A DNA stretch of 64,000 nt, taken from the NCBI GenBank assembly GCA_947044405.1, contig CAMRHE010000012.1:9668001-9732000 (forward strand). The letters are read 5' to 3'. The stretch comes from Leptodactylus fallax (Eukaryota; Chordata; Amphibia; Anura; Leptodactylidae). Shown one piece after another: positions 36,718 to 48,183 of this stretch; the stretch's first letter is position 1; every line of letters begins with the position of its first letter. The position numbers were made by a program, and so were the translations under genes. The notes beneath the pieces were generated by a model. That model did not search any database. It worked only from the letters and a program-made list of their open reading frames with translations, and had not been told where the DNA came from.

Positions 36718-37688
36718 TTTTTTTTTTTTTTGAAGGTCTCAAAGCTGTGCCAACGAAAACACCAGTGCACGACAAAAAAGTGACGGGTGCCACTGAAAAA
36801 AACGTGCAAAGGATGCGGTCTATCGCAAAACCCATCTCAAAAGAGAATGGGTCCTCCGAAACTGTCCCCAAACTCAAAGCCAAAAGGCACAAGAGTAAGG
36901 GGGCTGAACCAACCCAACTGCCTAGACAGAAGGGTCAGTGACTTACTTGGTTTCCTCCATGGGCTGCCACCACCAGGAGTACTACCAAGCCAGCTACTTG
37001 CATCAGTCTCCTCCAGGGCTGCCACCCCAAGAGTACTACTGAGCCTGCAACTGTTGCCTATCTCCACAAAAGCAGAGACAGGCACTGGAGAGCAAAGAAG
37101 GAGGGAACCCGAGGGCCACACACTCCAACTCCTAGACTTCGGGTAGGACCCAAAAGGGTTTCCGCACCCCTACATCCACACAAAAACAGTGACAAACAGG
37201 TGACAAAACGTGATAAACAAAAAAGAATAAATAAGTGAATAAAGTGCCAGTGTACTGGCCCGGTCTATCCGCCGGATCTATAAAAAATTACCCATGCTGG
37301 ATAAACCAAGCAATAGGGTGAGTGCTCCTCAGGTGTATTCAAGTGCTTGTGCAATGTGCCAAATTCAGTGGGTTTCCCAGGCCCAGTGAAATAAGGCACC
37401 TCTGGAGTCACCGTCCCCAGAGGCACTTGCACCATGAGACCTTCGAAAGCCTCCCCAGCCCCTTGGCTTCAATCCCAGGGCCCTCTGCAATCCCTGGTGT
37501 GGTTCCCTGCCTCATGTTCACAGTGTTCAGTTGGCTCCCTACAGTGGGTTAACCACTCCCTCTGGCGGAACCAACCTACTGGCTGTTACTGATAAGAACA
37601 GATACTACATATGATCTTAGCCAAAAGGCCGAGAAGTGAAAGACAAGCTTTCTTCTGAACACTTGACCTTAGCCATACGGTCGAGAAG
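36718..37688 (-). mobile_element. Retroposon with U2 snRNA-derived 5' head (~970 bp)
   Basis: A perfect 13-bp target duplication, TGTCCCCACAACT, flanks it at 36705-36717 and 37689-37701. Read on the minus strand it begins with two U2-like 5' segments. An outer, diverged one (37688 down to about 37658) starts CTTCTCGACCGTATGGCTAA. An inner one (37636-37588) starts CTTCTCGGCCTTTTGGCTAA and runs through GTAGTATCTGTTCTTATCAG, close to U2 nucleotides 5 to ~52 including the branch-site-pairing GUAGUA. A non-U2 body of about 850 bases follows, ending in a 15-base poly(A) (T-run 36717-36731). SINEs with snRNA heads (SINEU) are known from crocodilians; Keno elements insert in U2 genes. No convincing coding frame is seen. 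Confidence 0.85.
37588..37636 (-). ncRNA. U2 snRNA 5'-end fragment (pseudogene)
   Basis: About 46 of 49 positions fit the 5' end of vertebrate U2 snRNA as I know it, including the stem-loop I region (CTTCTCGGCCTTTTGGCTAA) and the branch-point recognition stretch. The match stops after TTATCAGT. No Sm site or 3' stem-loops follow, so this cannot be a functional U2 gene. It forms the inner head of the retroposon at 36718-37688. Confidence 0.9.
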
Positions 37689-37701
37689 TGTCCCCACAAC
37701 T

Positions 37702-38279
37702 GGGCCTGTTGATCCTGCACACTTGTAGGCTGCAGAAGCTGGCATTCCAGCTGTTCCTATAAATGCTGTGTGGGCTGTGCAGAGCCTGTTCACATTGAGT
37801 GAGTGCCCTAAAGTAACTACAATTCACACCTCCTAATAGCTCGATCAGAATGGTCTAGATCTTGGGAAATGCATTGCAATTACCATCTTGCTTCTGTCAG
37901 TCCAATGATATGGCCCCTTTCAAAGTCTGTGAACTTGGCAAAATGTCTTCAAGTGTATTGTAGAGGCATGTCTAGCAGGCAACAATCTCTCACCAAGAGA
38001 TGCACTACCCAAAAGAAGGCCTCTAAGAGCCTTTTTTTAGGGAAGAGGGGGACGCTCTTTGACAACCTGTTGTGGCAAGACTCATTGCCTAGTCAGCCCA
38101 CAGCAGTAATCATTTACATATCTCCCTGAGACATAACTACATGCCAAGCTTTGCAGCAATCTGACATTTTTATCTCTGTGCATTATTTTTGACAAAAAAT
38201 ACATATTTTTGTTACTTTATTCCATAGTACAAGATATAATAAAGCAGAAACTAAACAATAAAAGGCCTATTAAGCAGGT
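37702..38279. other. Intergenic stretch
   Basis: No supported feature. Confidence 0.4.
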
Positions 38280-38900
38280 TTTTAATAAAGAGAGAGAGCA
38301 CATTTTATGTTAGTGTATGTAGCTTCCTCTAAGCCTAGCAGCCTGCAGATGTGAGCATTCCACAAGCATTCTGCTGCTGCCAGAAAGTTAGTTCTAGTTA
38401 GGTTCAGAATACTTAATTTCTTCCTTCAAAGAAAGTAAGCAGAGAAGGTTAATGTTATCCAGTCCCCTGCAAAAGCCTTGGCTCAAAACCAATTCTGGAA
38501 AATGGAGAAATATAAATAACAATGCATCTGACAGTTTGTTCAGGCCCGGAGGCAACAAGTCGTTTTCAGAGAAACATATCCTACCCTACGTGGAAATGAC
38601 AGGAAATGTAAAATGCCAGAGTAATACTATAGAACGTCATGACAACTATGTCTATTATTTTGGCTTACATTGATTTTAGCATCTGCAAAAACAAGTTACC
38701 GGGTCATAAAGTGAATAAACAGCTTACGGCATTCACCCCCTTGGCTAATCGCTTTCAATGTTCTTCCTATTAATTCAATAACCTCCTGCTAGAGATAAGC
38801 AGTGTTTTACTAAAAAGGGGCAACAGGCCTTTTAATGGCAGCTATTATCCCTGTTAACATTACAGAGATTTTCTGTAAAAAGAAATAAAAAAAAAAACCT
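38280..38900. other. Unique island, candidate conserved non-coding sequence
   Basis: Non-repetitive, moderate GC, no open frame of note. Contains AATAAACAGCTTACGGCATT (38713) and GGCCTTTTAATGGCAGCTAT (38827). The character fits a regulatory element, but this is not demonstrated. Confidence 0.3.
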
Positions 38901-39200
38901 TGAACCTCCCACAAATTGGGCCTCATTCTCCTAACAGTTGTGGGCCAAGAAGTTGAACGTCTACCCATGACACATTTACAGGATATCAATCAGAAAAATG
39001 TCACCAGTCAGAAATCCAGATCATTTCCAGACCAGAGGCCTTCTATTAGATTCGGTGGGCTGACACTCATTCAGGGAATATTCCTTGGTCACTGGAAGTC
39101 CACAACCTTTGGTCAGGAACTCCTCAATTTTGACCATGAGGACCAGATTTACTTTTCCCCTTTCCATTCCGGCGGTAAGAACTGTTTGATTTTTGGTTGA
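38901..39200. other. Intergenic stretch
   Basis: An open frame of 94 codons (38916-39200) is present but resembles no protein I know and has no supporting signals. Confidence 0.3.
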
Positions 39201-39213
39201 CATAGCTGCATGA

Positions 39214-39370
39214 CTCTAAAATCCTTTGAAGATCATGTGTATAAAAATCTGTGAATTTTCAGTTCTTGTATAACACCATGTCTGATGAAGGAAGCTTGCA
39301 CTTCTGAAAGCTTACTTATAAATATACTCAGTTAGCCTCTAAAAGGTATCACCTGATTTCTTCACTCTTC
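39214..39370 (+). mobile_element. Small retroposon (157 bp) with 13-bp target duplication, copy 2
   Basis: Perfect duplications CATAGCTGCATGA lie at 39201-39213 and 39371-39383. The element contains CTGATGA (39282-39288), stem AGGAAG/CTTCT around a 6-base loop, then GAAAGC. It ends GGTATCACCTGATTTCTTC. It is related to 9480-9645 in inverse orientation. Probably a 5'-truncated LINE or Penelope-like tail, or a SINE; no coding sequence. Confidence 0.85.
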
Positions 39371-39383
39371 CATAGCTGCATGA

Positions 39384-41019
39384 AGCATTGTAGGTGGCAA
39401 ATATAATAATAATAGAATTATATATATGAAATGTTTTGGCAATTATATTTATATTATGTAGATTATGTATAAGTAAATTCAAAATGTGTTTGCCTGGGTT
39501 TTCTTTTTAATGTTTTTTTTTTTTGTTTTTAAGACTATATTGTACTGCCGTACCTAAATTTGCTGTAACAGTGAATGTGGTCCAAAAAAAACCCTGGAAT
39601 CTTTAAATGGCCCCTGGGCTGTGTATTACAGTTTATGGTCAGCTCTGGCTCACACAGGTGCAATGGCAGTGCCCGGATCATCAACATGAATTACACTTGT
39701 TATTTATTGTGTATGACGTATATCTTAAATGCATTTTATTAATCCAAACCAAGAGTATCATGAGTATTGTGGATAGTAAATTCATAATACTCTCATCATC
39801 CTCAGTTTTTCTTGTTCCTTTTTTTTTTGTTGAAGTAAAGTGGATGTCACTATATCTACAATATATCTAGGCAGTAATGATAATTTGACTAATTATATAG
39901 AAAATGACTGAATACAACTGAAAAAACAAAAACAAAACAAAAAAAAACCTGCTGTTTTTATTAGTATATTTTTATTTGGTGGTGATTTATTTCTATTAGC
40001 ATTTAAATTATGAAAATCATTGACCTTGGTGCTTTTGAGGATAGAGAACCTGAATTTAGTAGGAACTTTAGGTAAGAAGTAGTGTTTCATGATATCACGA
40101 GTGGTTGGATTCTTATGATGCTAGAAGTGGTCCACTTTTAACCCACACCTGCTCATGTAGACACGCAGGAATCAATTCCCATACTTTATTTCAAATTTAC
40201 CAAAAGTTTCACTTAATATATCGGCTGCTACAAAGTCTATTAATGCAATTGATTCTAATGTAACCCTCAAATCGCCATCCCCTTTCTACAAGGTATATAC
40301 AGTAACTAACACTGATATATAGAAGCTTTTGGATTTATTCCTATTTTGTATTCTTACAATGCATTTGCTATGTAAAATTTTAAAAAGTGTAAGCACAGCT
40401 TTCTAAACATTGAAATCTCCTCTACAGGTGGTCTTGTGGGTAATCCCATGTTTGCCGAGTCCTTTCACTTCCCTAGTACTATTCGGCTGTGCTGGAGGAC
40501 ACAGAGATGAAGACCTAGTAAGCTGCCTGGCTTTACCGTTAGTTTCATATAGCAAATAACACAGGAAACTACCCACAGAGATCAAGGTGCATACATCTCA
40601 ATGAATTCGGCAAACAAAGGCAGCTCCATCTGCAGGGTATTGTCACATGGAGCGGAGACTCCAGGTGCACAAGTGACAGACAGCTCTAGAGCTTCCCCTT
40701 CCTGGACAAAACAGGGGACTGCATTCTAAGACAAGCCATGACAATAATCTGTTCATCGAACGCTGTGTACAAGAAATGCTATAGTAAAGAAACTGACGCA
40801 ACGTATAAAAAGAGAATGTGACCCAAAACCTATCCAACCACAGGTGAGGAGAACCATTTTTTTCTAAACTGTACTGAAAACCTAGCCAGGACATTTTCCC
40901 AGTCTTCATACAGTTTTGATATACTAACAATTAAACTTGTCACCTTCCTTGACATGTCTATTTTAGTAAATACTTGTATTCTTCATAAACTAACAATTCT
41001 GGAGCATCTTTTCTTATAA
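39384..41019. other. Intergenic stretch
   Basis: Simple runs (poly-T near 39520, A-rich near 39925). The 40400-40930 part looks unique. No gene supported. Confidence 0.4.
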
Positions 41020-41027
41020 CTCTAGGT

Positions 41028-41798
41028 CCGTGGTGGAGAACCTATGGCAGCTGTCCCAGAACCACTGATGAGCAATCCAGCACTTCTTTCAGGTGTATAT
41101 GCAAATGCACATACACCTGAAAACTGTCATTGTAGGCCACAGCTTACAATGACAGAAGATTACGACCTCTGCCCCGACGCAGGCGCGATGACGTCATTCA
41201 TCAGCGCCTGTTTTGCGGTGGAAGTAGGTCACCCTGCTGCTCTTCGTGGGAGTGCAGGTAAGTACAAGAACATTTTATACTGTGTGGGGGCCAATGTGGT
41301 ATATATTGTAAAATGTGTGGGCCACTGTGGTGTATATTGTACTGTGTGGAGCCATTATGGTGTATATTGTACTGTGTGGGGGCCACTGTGGTGTATATTG
41401 TACTGTGTGGTGGCCACCGTGGAGCAGATTGTACTGTGTGGGAGCCCTTCACTATTTATATCACACAGTTTCTGTTTTATAGCAGACATGTGATATTATT
41501 ACAGGCCGTAATAACATTGAATGGTCGTAAAACAGATCCTGTGCGATGTAAATAGTGAACATTAATTGTTCAAAAGTATACCAAATGCAAACTCTAACTT
41601 TCAGTACAAAGTTGTTTGTATCATTGAAAACTCTGTAAAGCCCTATTCACATGACCATATTATGCAGGTCCGTAACGGTCTGCAATTGTGGACACACACA
41701 GTATTAAGATTAAATTGCTGTGTTGGCACTTTGCGATAAATTAGTAGGTTTTGGGTTGCAGTTTGGGCACTCGGTCTCTAAAAGGTTCACCATCACTG
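41028..41798. mobile_element. hAT-like non-autonomous element (771 bp) with internal minisatellite
   Basis: The flanks CTCTAGGT (41020-41027) and CTCAAGGT (41799-41806) form an 8-bp duplication with one mismatch. The ends read CCGTGGTGGAGAACCT and, inverted, CAGTGATGGTGAACCT. Tandem units of about 31 bp occupy 41278-41447 (GTGTGGGGGCCACTGTGG, then TGTATATTGTACT). A palindrome GGTGTATATGCAAATGCACATACACC spans 41092-41119. Non-coding. Confidence 0.85.
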
Positions 41799-41879
41799 CT
41801 CAAGGTTATGCTATTCTTCTATTGTTTACCCTAGCAATGCATGAATACATTGAGAAATAGGTGTGTCTGATCTGCTTTA

Positions 41880-42175
41880 GGGCTTATTTAGATGACTTCT
41901 ATGGATGATTTTTTACAAACAGCACACAGTCCTATTTATTTTCTGGATGTGTTTTGTCCTCGGATGGTCAAACATATGAATGTATGAATGCCATCTGTGT
42001 TGTGTCCATGATTTTTACAGACCCAAGGACTTTTCATGGGTGGGATTGGTCTGCAAAAAATAGAGCATTTTTTCCCCATAAATTCATTTAAAAAATTGAT
42101 GTTTGCAATTTGGCATCAATAGGATCACGTGCTACCTGTGGATAACACGTGAAAAACAGACTTTTGAATAAGCCC
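41880..42175. mobile_element. MITE with GGGCTTATT ends
   Basis: The ends read GGGCTTATTTAGATG and, inverted, GGGCTTATTCAAAAG. The flanking triplets are TTA (41877-41879) and CTA (42176-42178), compatible with a decayed Harbinger-type TWA duplication. Confidence 0.5.
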
Positions 42176-43348
42176 CTAGTGAGTGACACTAAGCCAGCCG
42201 ACCTTTTAAGTGTCAAAAACTGGTAGTAGAACATAAAGTAATCTGTACCACTGACAAGGGTCCATTAATGGGTGAAAGATGCCTGAATAAGCTCTAACAA
42301 TGTAGGAAATTTGGGCTGTGACCACTTTTTAGTAGTCCCCTCCTGCTTTGCCAGGCACCGCAAAAATCCAGACTATATGTGAAATTATATAATGGCATAA
42401 ATCACCATCTCCATCAACTTCTACTCTTTGCATCACTGAATTGGTGCCGCTATACTGATTCTAGTGCACTTGCAATTTTTCCTCTATCCCCTACTGTTGC
42501 TGAGCAATCGGTGCTATTACATATGCAGCACCCAATATACTAATTATGCTCTCCACTGTCAAGTGGGCAGTCCTGGGTTGGAACAGAAATCCCAGGACCA
42601 CCCCATGACATTAGACAGCCTAATTATTAGGTTCTGAAATTAATAACATCAATTGCTCCAATTGCTCAGGAAAAAAAAAAATTCTTTGCCAGAATGATAG
42701 AGGTGGTGAAAGGTCTTTAAAGCACATTTATTAATTTAAGTCTCGCCTTTCCCATATCAATTGACTGATGCTTGTTCTCACTTCTACATGGAACAATACT
42801 AAATTGCTGATTGGTTGTTGTTGGTTTCTGCATATATACACCAGTAGTAGGTGAATAGTAACTTTTGTTGCCAAGTTTTAATAAAAGAAAATCATACATT
42901 ACAGAATGATTGCTAGACTTTATCGTGCAATACCCTGTGAACAATACAACCATTATTCAATAAGATGACATATTTATAGCGAATAGTAATTATAAAACAG
43001 ACCATTTTAAATGACATGGCAATGTAGGTAGAATATGGTCAAAACAATGTACTGTTACCTAACACCAACTAAATGTGTTTTCTTTGTGATGCTATTGTTA
43101 TATCTGTACATATTCACTACGGATATTGCAGATGGATTGACTTTTCTGCTCAGGTATGAATCACTTACTGTTGTAGGCTTTTTCGTGATTTATCACAGTC
43201 AAAAGAAACTTGGGTATACAGATATAGCAGGTGCTATATGTAAAAATACATAGATAAATATAATAAGTCATCTATAATCCAATACATTATGTAGGGAAAG
43301 AAGTAAGATATGAGATAAAAAAAATACTGTAATTGCAACCAATGGCGC
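42176..43348. other. Intergenic stretch with a half MITE
   Basis: 42535-42720 is a half copy of the TTAA MITE at 3131-3569 (CCACTGTCAAGTGGGCAG, ending AGGTGGTGAAAGGTC before TTAA). The remainder shows no feature. Confidence 0.5.
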
Positions 43349-43415
43349 TTGTGGCTCAGACAGTAGGGGGACAGCTCTGTATGCACAATGTTGTGGGTTC
43401 AAACCTGTCTTACAA
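43344..43415 (+). repeat. tRNA-derived SINE head, degenerate
   Basis: GCTTGTGGCTCAGACAGTAG resembles an A box and GTGGGTTCAAACCTG a B box, spaced as in tRNA. Stem pairing is poor, so it is not a functional tRNA gene. Confidence 0.45.
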
Positions 43416-43861
43416 GTAAAGAAACAAAGATTTAAATAGATGGAGGATCTGCTCAGTAATTTGCTGCTGAAAACTTTAGTAATTTTATTAAATGACACAT
43501 AAGTATTTTATTTAACTTGTAACAATCTGGTGTCCGTTGTTATTTTATAGGGTCTAACTAAATGTAGGTGGACACTTTTTTTTTATAAAGGCCAAGCCTC
43601 TGATACCTGTTTGGCTGGATTGACCAAAAGACCCATAAATGTGATTGAGGTTCACGGAAGTTATTTCATATGGTAGCAGCAGCCTGCAAAACAATCCTAC
43701 AGGAATGGATGGCCCCACATCTACCGTCCAGATAGTTGTTTCCCAATAAACTAACTTCCCTATTTGAGATAGATTGGTGGGAGGCAACAAAAATGTAAAG
43801 ACATATTTGGCAACACTACCTGCTATTTGATGCTAGGGGGGACTTGTCAATTTATATTACA
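43416..43861. other. Intergenic stretch
   Basis: No supported feature. Confidence 0.4.
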
Positions 43862-43863
43862 TA

Positions 43864-44798
<935 letters not shown>

Positions 44799-44800
44799 TA

Positions 44801-45680
44801 CCTAAGTGTCAAAATGGAACCCCTGAGAATCACCAGTTAAGACTACATCACTCCTCCCCTTCCCTATCTCATCTTTCCCCTTACTCCCCTCCCAATCTGT
44901 ATTTTTATTTTTTTTTTATTTCCTTTTGGTTGAATTCTGTGTTAGGTTAAAAATGGTTTGGATTTGAGACCTGGTTCAATAATTTTTAGAACAATGTGAA
45001 GGTTGCCATGATACCCTACCCCAACTGATGAACGACATTATTACTAAACATGATGAACTACACCATTGGCCCTTAGCAAAGTATTGACCATTGTTGAAAA
45101 GGAAACTAATCATCATAGCCCACCAATAATTCTAATCAATGACCACTTTACACGAACTGATGCCAGGTGAATTAATGTTTTGTATATTTATATAATTTGT
45201 TGAAAAATCAATAAACATAATTAAAAATGTGAGGGGTCATATAGGGATTTATTTATTCTTTTTTGTTTGGATTCTGGGTTTGTTCAAGCCTCTATATTGA
45301 TGGCCTGCAAATCAAAGACACACAGAACTCATACACTGTATTGGTAACTTTCAACAACTTCATTCCAGTACAAGAACCAAGTGCAATTGCAGTAATGCTG
45401 TCTTACTCTTGTATTACTTGCTCAGCATCTCCTCTGACAGGTAGAGAACATACTGCAGCTTCAAAAAGAAGCTGGGTTCTGAATACTACAAATCTCTGCA
45501 AGAAAAACTCAGCATGAGTGTCTGCACATTTTCTGAGGTAGTCAATGTAAAAGCTATTCATAGAATCAGTAGATGTTGCTACTCTAGCATTATCCCTAGA
45601 ATATCTGGTGAAATAAGCATTTTAATAAGTGTAGATACAAAAATATTTATAATTATGGGTTTGTGGAACAACCCCTTTAA
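44801..45680. other. Intergenic stretch
   Basis: 44840-44940 is pyrimidine-rich and followed by AT-rich sequence ending AATCAATAAACATAATTAAA (about 45206), possibly the 3' end of a decayed LINE. Not firm. Confidence 0.35.
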
Positions 45681-45681
45681 C

Positions 45682-45891
45682 TTAAAGGTGTTATCTAGGA
45701 CTATGATACTGAGCTCTACTTCCTCTCCTCAGGAAGTAACATCATGTCTGTTGGTCATATCACATGGCCATAATGCAGTTCAGTCCCATTCAAATGAATG
45801 GGGAAGAGCAGTAGCATGGTCATGTGACCAATAGTCACTTCTAGAGGAGAGGATGTAGAGCTCAGTATCATTTTTTGGATAACCCCTTTAA
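45682..45891. mobile_element. TTAA-flanked foldback MITE
   Basis: TTAA at 45682-45685 and 45888-45891. The halves are inverted copies (GATACTGAGCTCTACTTCCT against GGATGTAGAGCTCAGTATC; CACATGGCCAT against CATGGTCATGTG). Centre near 45790. Confidence 0.8.
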
Positions 45892-47351
45892 TTCAATACT
45901 TATCTCATGTCTCCTCCCAATGTTGTAATCCCCTCCATTAAGTCATTTGCCATACTATGAATCACGTTTAGGGTGCACGGTTTAGATTTATACATTTGTT
46001 AAACAATTTACAGAAACACGGAAGATGAATTTGATATATAAACAAATAATAATGTGAGTAATATTAACAAAAGGTGCATAAACTAGTGCTCAGTGCCAGC
46101 ATGCGGTAAGAAGTGCCTACTTCATTAGATGTTTCCCTCGTCAGGGAATAAGGGCTTTCTGCAAAATAAATCAACTGGTTTATTACGGAGCCTGTCAAAA
46201 GTGTAAGCGGAGAACAGATTTTCCATCATCATACATGTATTAGTTTAACATAGATTTCACCCAAATTGTTGTTTGGCCCCAAAGCTGATGGAAACATACG
46301 GATTTCATATCATTACGCCACCCTTAGCATTTCCTGTAAAAGCTGAAAACCCTTTTAGCCAAGGACCACATCTGTTCTGTCTATTCTGAACAGGAACTCT
46401 ACAAACTTGTCTTTAGTAGTGATGCCCTTCAAAAACAGATTGATACTTTTGTGCGAGCAGCCAGCACCTAACATTACATACTTTAAATAAGCAAAAGTTC
46501 ACCTTTTCAGCAACACTTTTATTTTATTACTGTGCTCTTAAGTGGGAACATTTATTTTTATAATGTCAACTGATTTTATCAATATGGCTTTAATAATTCA
46601 TCACATTAAAGTATACATAGCTGGGGTCATTTATCATTTGCACATTTTTTTTGCACTTTTTTTTATGCTTCGGCATTGGTCAAATTTTGCGCTAAATTCT
46701 TTATTGTACTTCATGATACCAATGCTAGGGTTATTTTCTACAGTGTCCATATACTGGAGTACAGTGTCACCTTTTTTTAAAAAATGGGCACTTCATAAAT
46801 GCATCAAAACATGTTATTGCAGATAAATCACGTCCACTTTCCAATACAGTTCATTCCGGGGACCCCTATAAAGCTCCATAAAAATATCACCTGACCCTGT
46901 TCACAAATTCCAAAAATTGGCCAAGATACATTTATTTTTTCGTAATAGCTTGCTGCCTAGCCCTTGCCCTTGACTGCTTCTGTCATGTGCTCCTCTCAGT
47001 AGCCTGCCGTCTGGCTTTTGCCTTGAACTAGAGATGTCTTAGCTCTGTCAGACAAGGATAAGTGCTCTGACAGCAGAAGAGCTCCGGCAGAAGCAAGATG
47101 CTGCAAGATGATTGGTGATTGGGGCCCCTGCAGTGTGATTGAGAAGATGGTGCCCAGGGAGGAAGGGATACTGGTTGGCATGACTTCGGACCTGGATATC
47201 ATATTAGCTACCCAATTAGTCTATAGTATATAAACAAACTGGGTAATTTCTTAAATAATCTACAGTGTAATATACTGATGGAGTGCCTAGTTGAGTTGCT
47301 GTATGATGTGTGTACCGTGACATTCCAAGGTAAGTTGGGTAAGTACAGGAA
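45892..47351. other. Intergenic stretch with unique island
   Basis: 46090-46400 is repeat-free and a candidate conserved non-coding sequence (ATAAATCAACTGGTTTATTA at 46167). 46615-46830 looks like a decayed MITE (GGGTCATTTATCATTTGCAC). No gene. Confidence 0.35.
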
Positions 47352-47660
47352 TGAATTATGCACACAGTGATGTCACAGTACCGGAATAATAAATAAAGTA
47401 TTGTCACAGTACAGGTCTAATGCATACAGTGCTGTCACAGTACGGGGGTAATGTCCACTATCACATCTTAGCACAATGATAGAGCACACAGTGATGTCAC
47501 AGTACCGACATAATAAATACAGGGATGTCACAGTATAGGAATAATGTACAAAGTGATATTACAGTACAGAGATAATGTACACGATGTCACAGTACAAAAT
47601 GATGTGCATAATGATATCTCAGTACAGGAATAATAAACACAGTGTTGTCACAGTACAGAG
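47352..47660. repeat. Minisatellite, unit about 31-38 bp, diverged
   Basis: The units contain GTGATGTCACAGTACAGG and AATAATGCACACA. About eight to nine copies with substitutions and length changes; a duplicated block TATCACATCTTAGCA occurs at 47459 and 47671. The reverse complement matches the unit at 29194-29477. Confidence 0.85.
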
Positions 47661-48183
47661 ATAAAGGCCATTATCACATCTTAGCATAGCGATAATGCAC
47701 ACACAAAAAGATCATTGTATACACTGTGACAACACAACATATGAAGAAAGTAATTCTAATGATGCGAAAAGCTGGAATTAGGGTGTCCCAGAAAAGTAAT
47801 GGAGGCGCATTCAGTTTTCTACGTCTCCTTCCAAGTTATGTTGAATACATTTGCCTTAGTGGTCTCAGTGCAGTTAAAAATAAAAAGTCACCTGTCAAAT
47901 TCCCCGTACCTACCATGTAGATAGCTGAGAGGAACACTGCTAGTGTTTGTTTTAAAGGTTTCTATAGTGACGTGGCACGCTTGACACCTGAGTGCAGCAG
48001 CCTATCACTGTCTACAGTTATGACGTGTCATTGTTAATTACTTCTACTAGGTCTGCCAAAGTCACATATCAAATACCACATAAGTGACACCCCACAACAT
48101 TAATTTCTGGTCTATTCTCTGATTTCCATTTAAGCCTGAGTATTCATGTGGCAGGTTTGCTGAAAATTTATCGTGTTGATTTC
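47661..48183. other. Intergenic stretch
   Basis: No supported feature; it leads into the satellite array. Confidence 0.4.

Noticed and set aside
36787..37146. 119-codon plus-strand frame with CKGC-like motif in the U2-headed retroposon
   Set aside because: It runs antisense to the direction of retrotransposition shown by the poly(A) and the U2 head, and has no recognisable domain.
37588..37636. Functional U2 snRNA gene
   Set aside because: Only the first ~50 nucleotides are present. The Sm site and 3' stem-loops are missing and it sits inside a retroposon.
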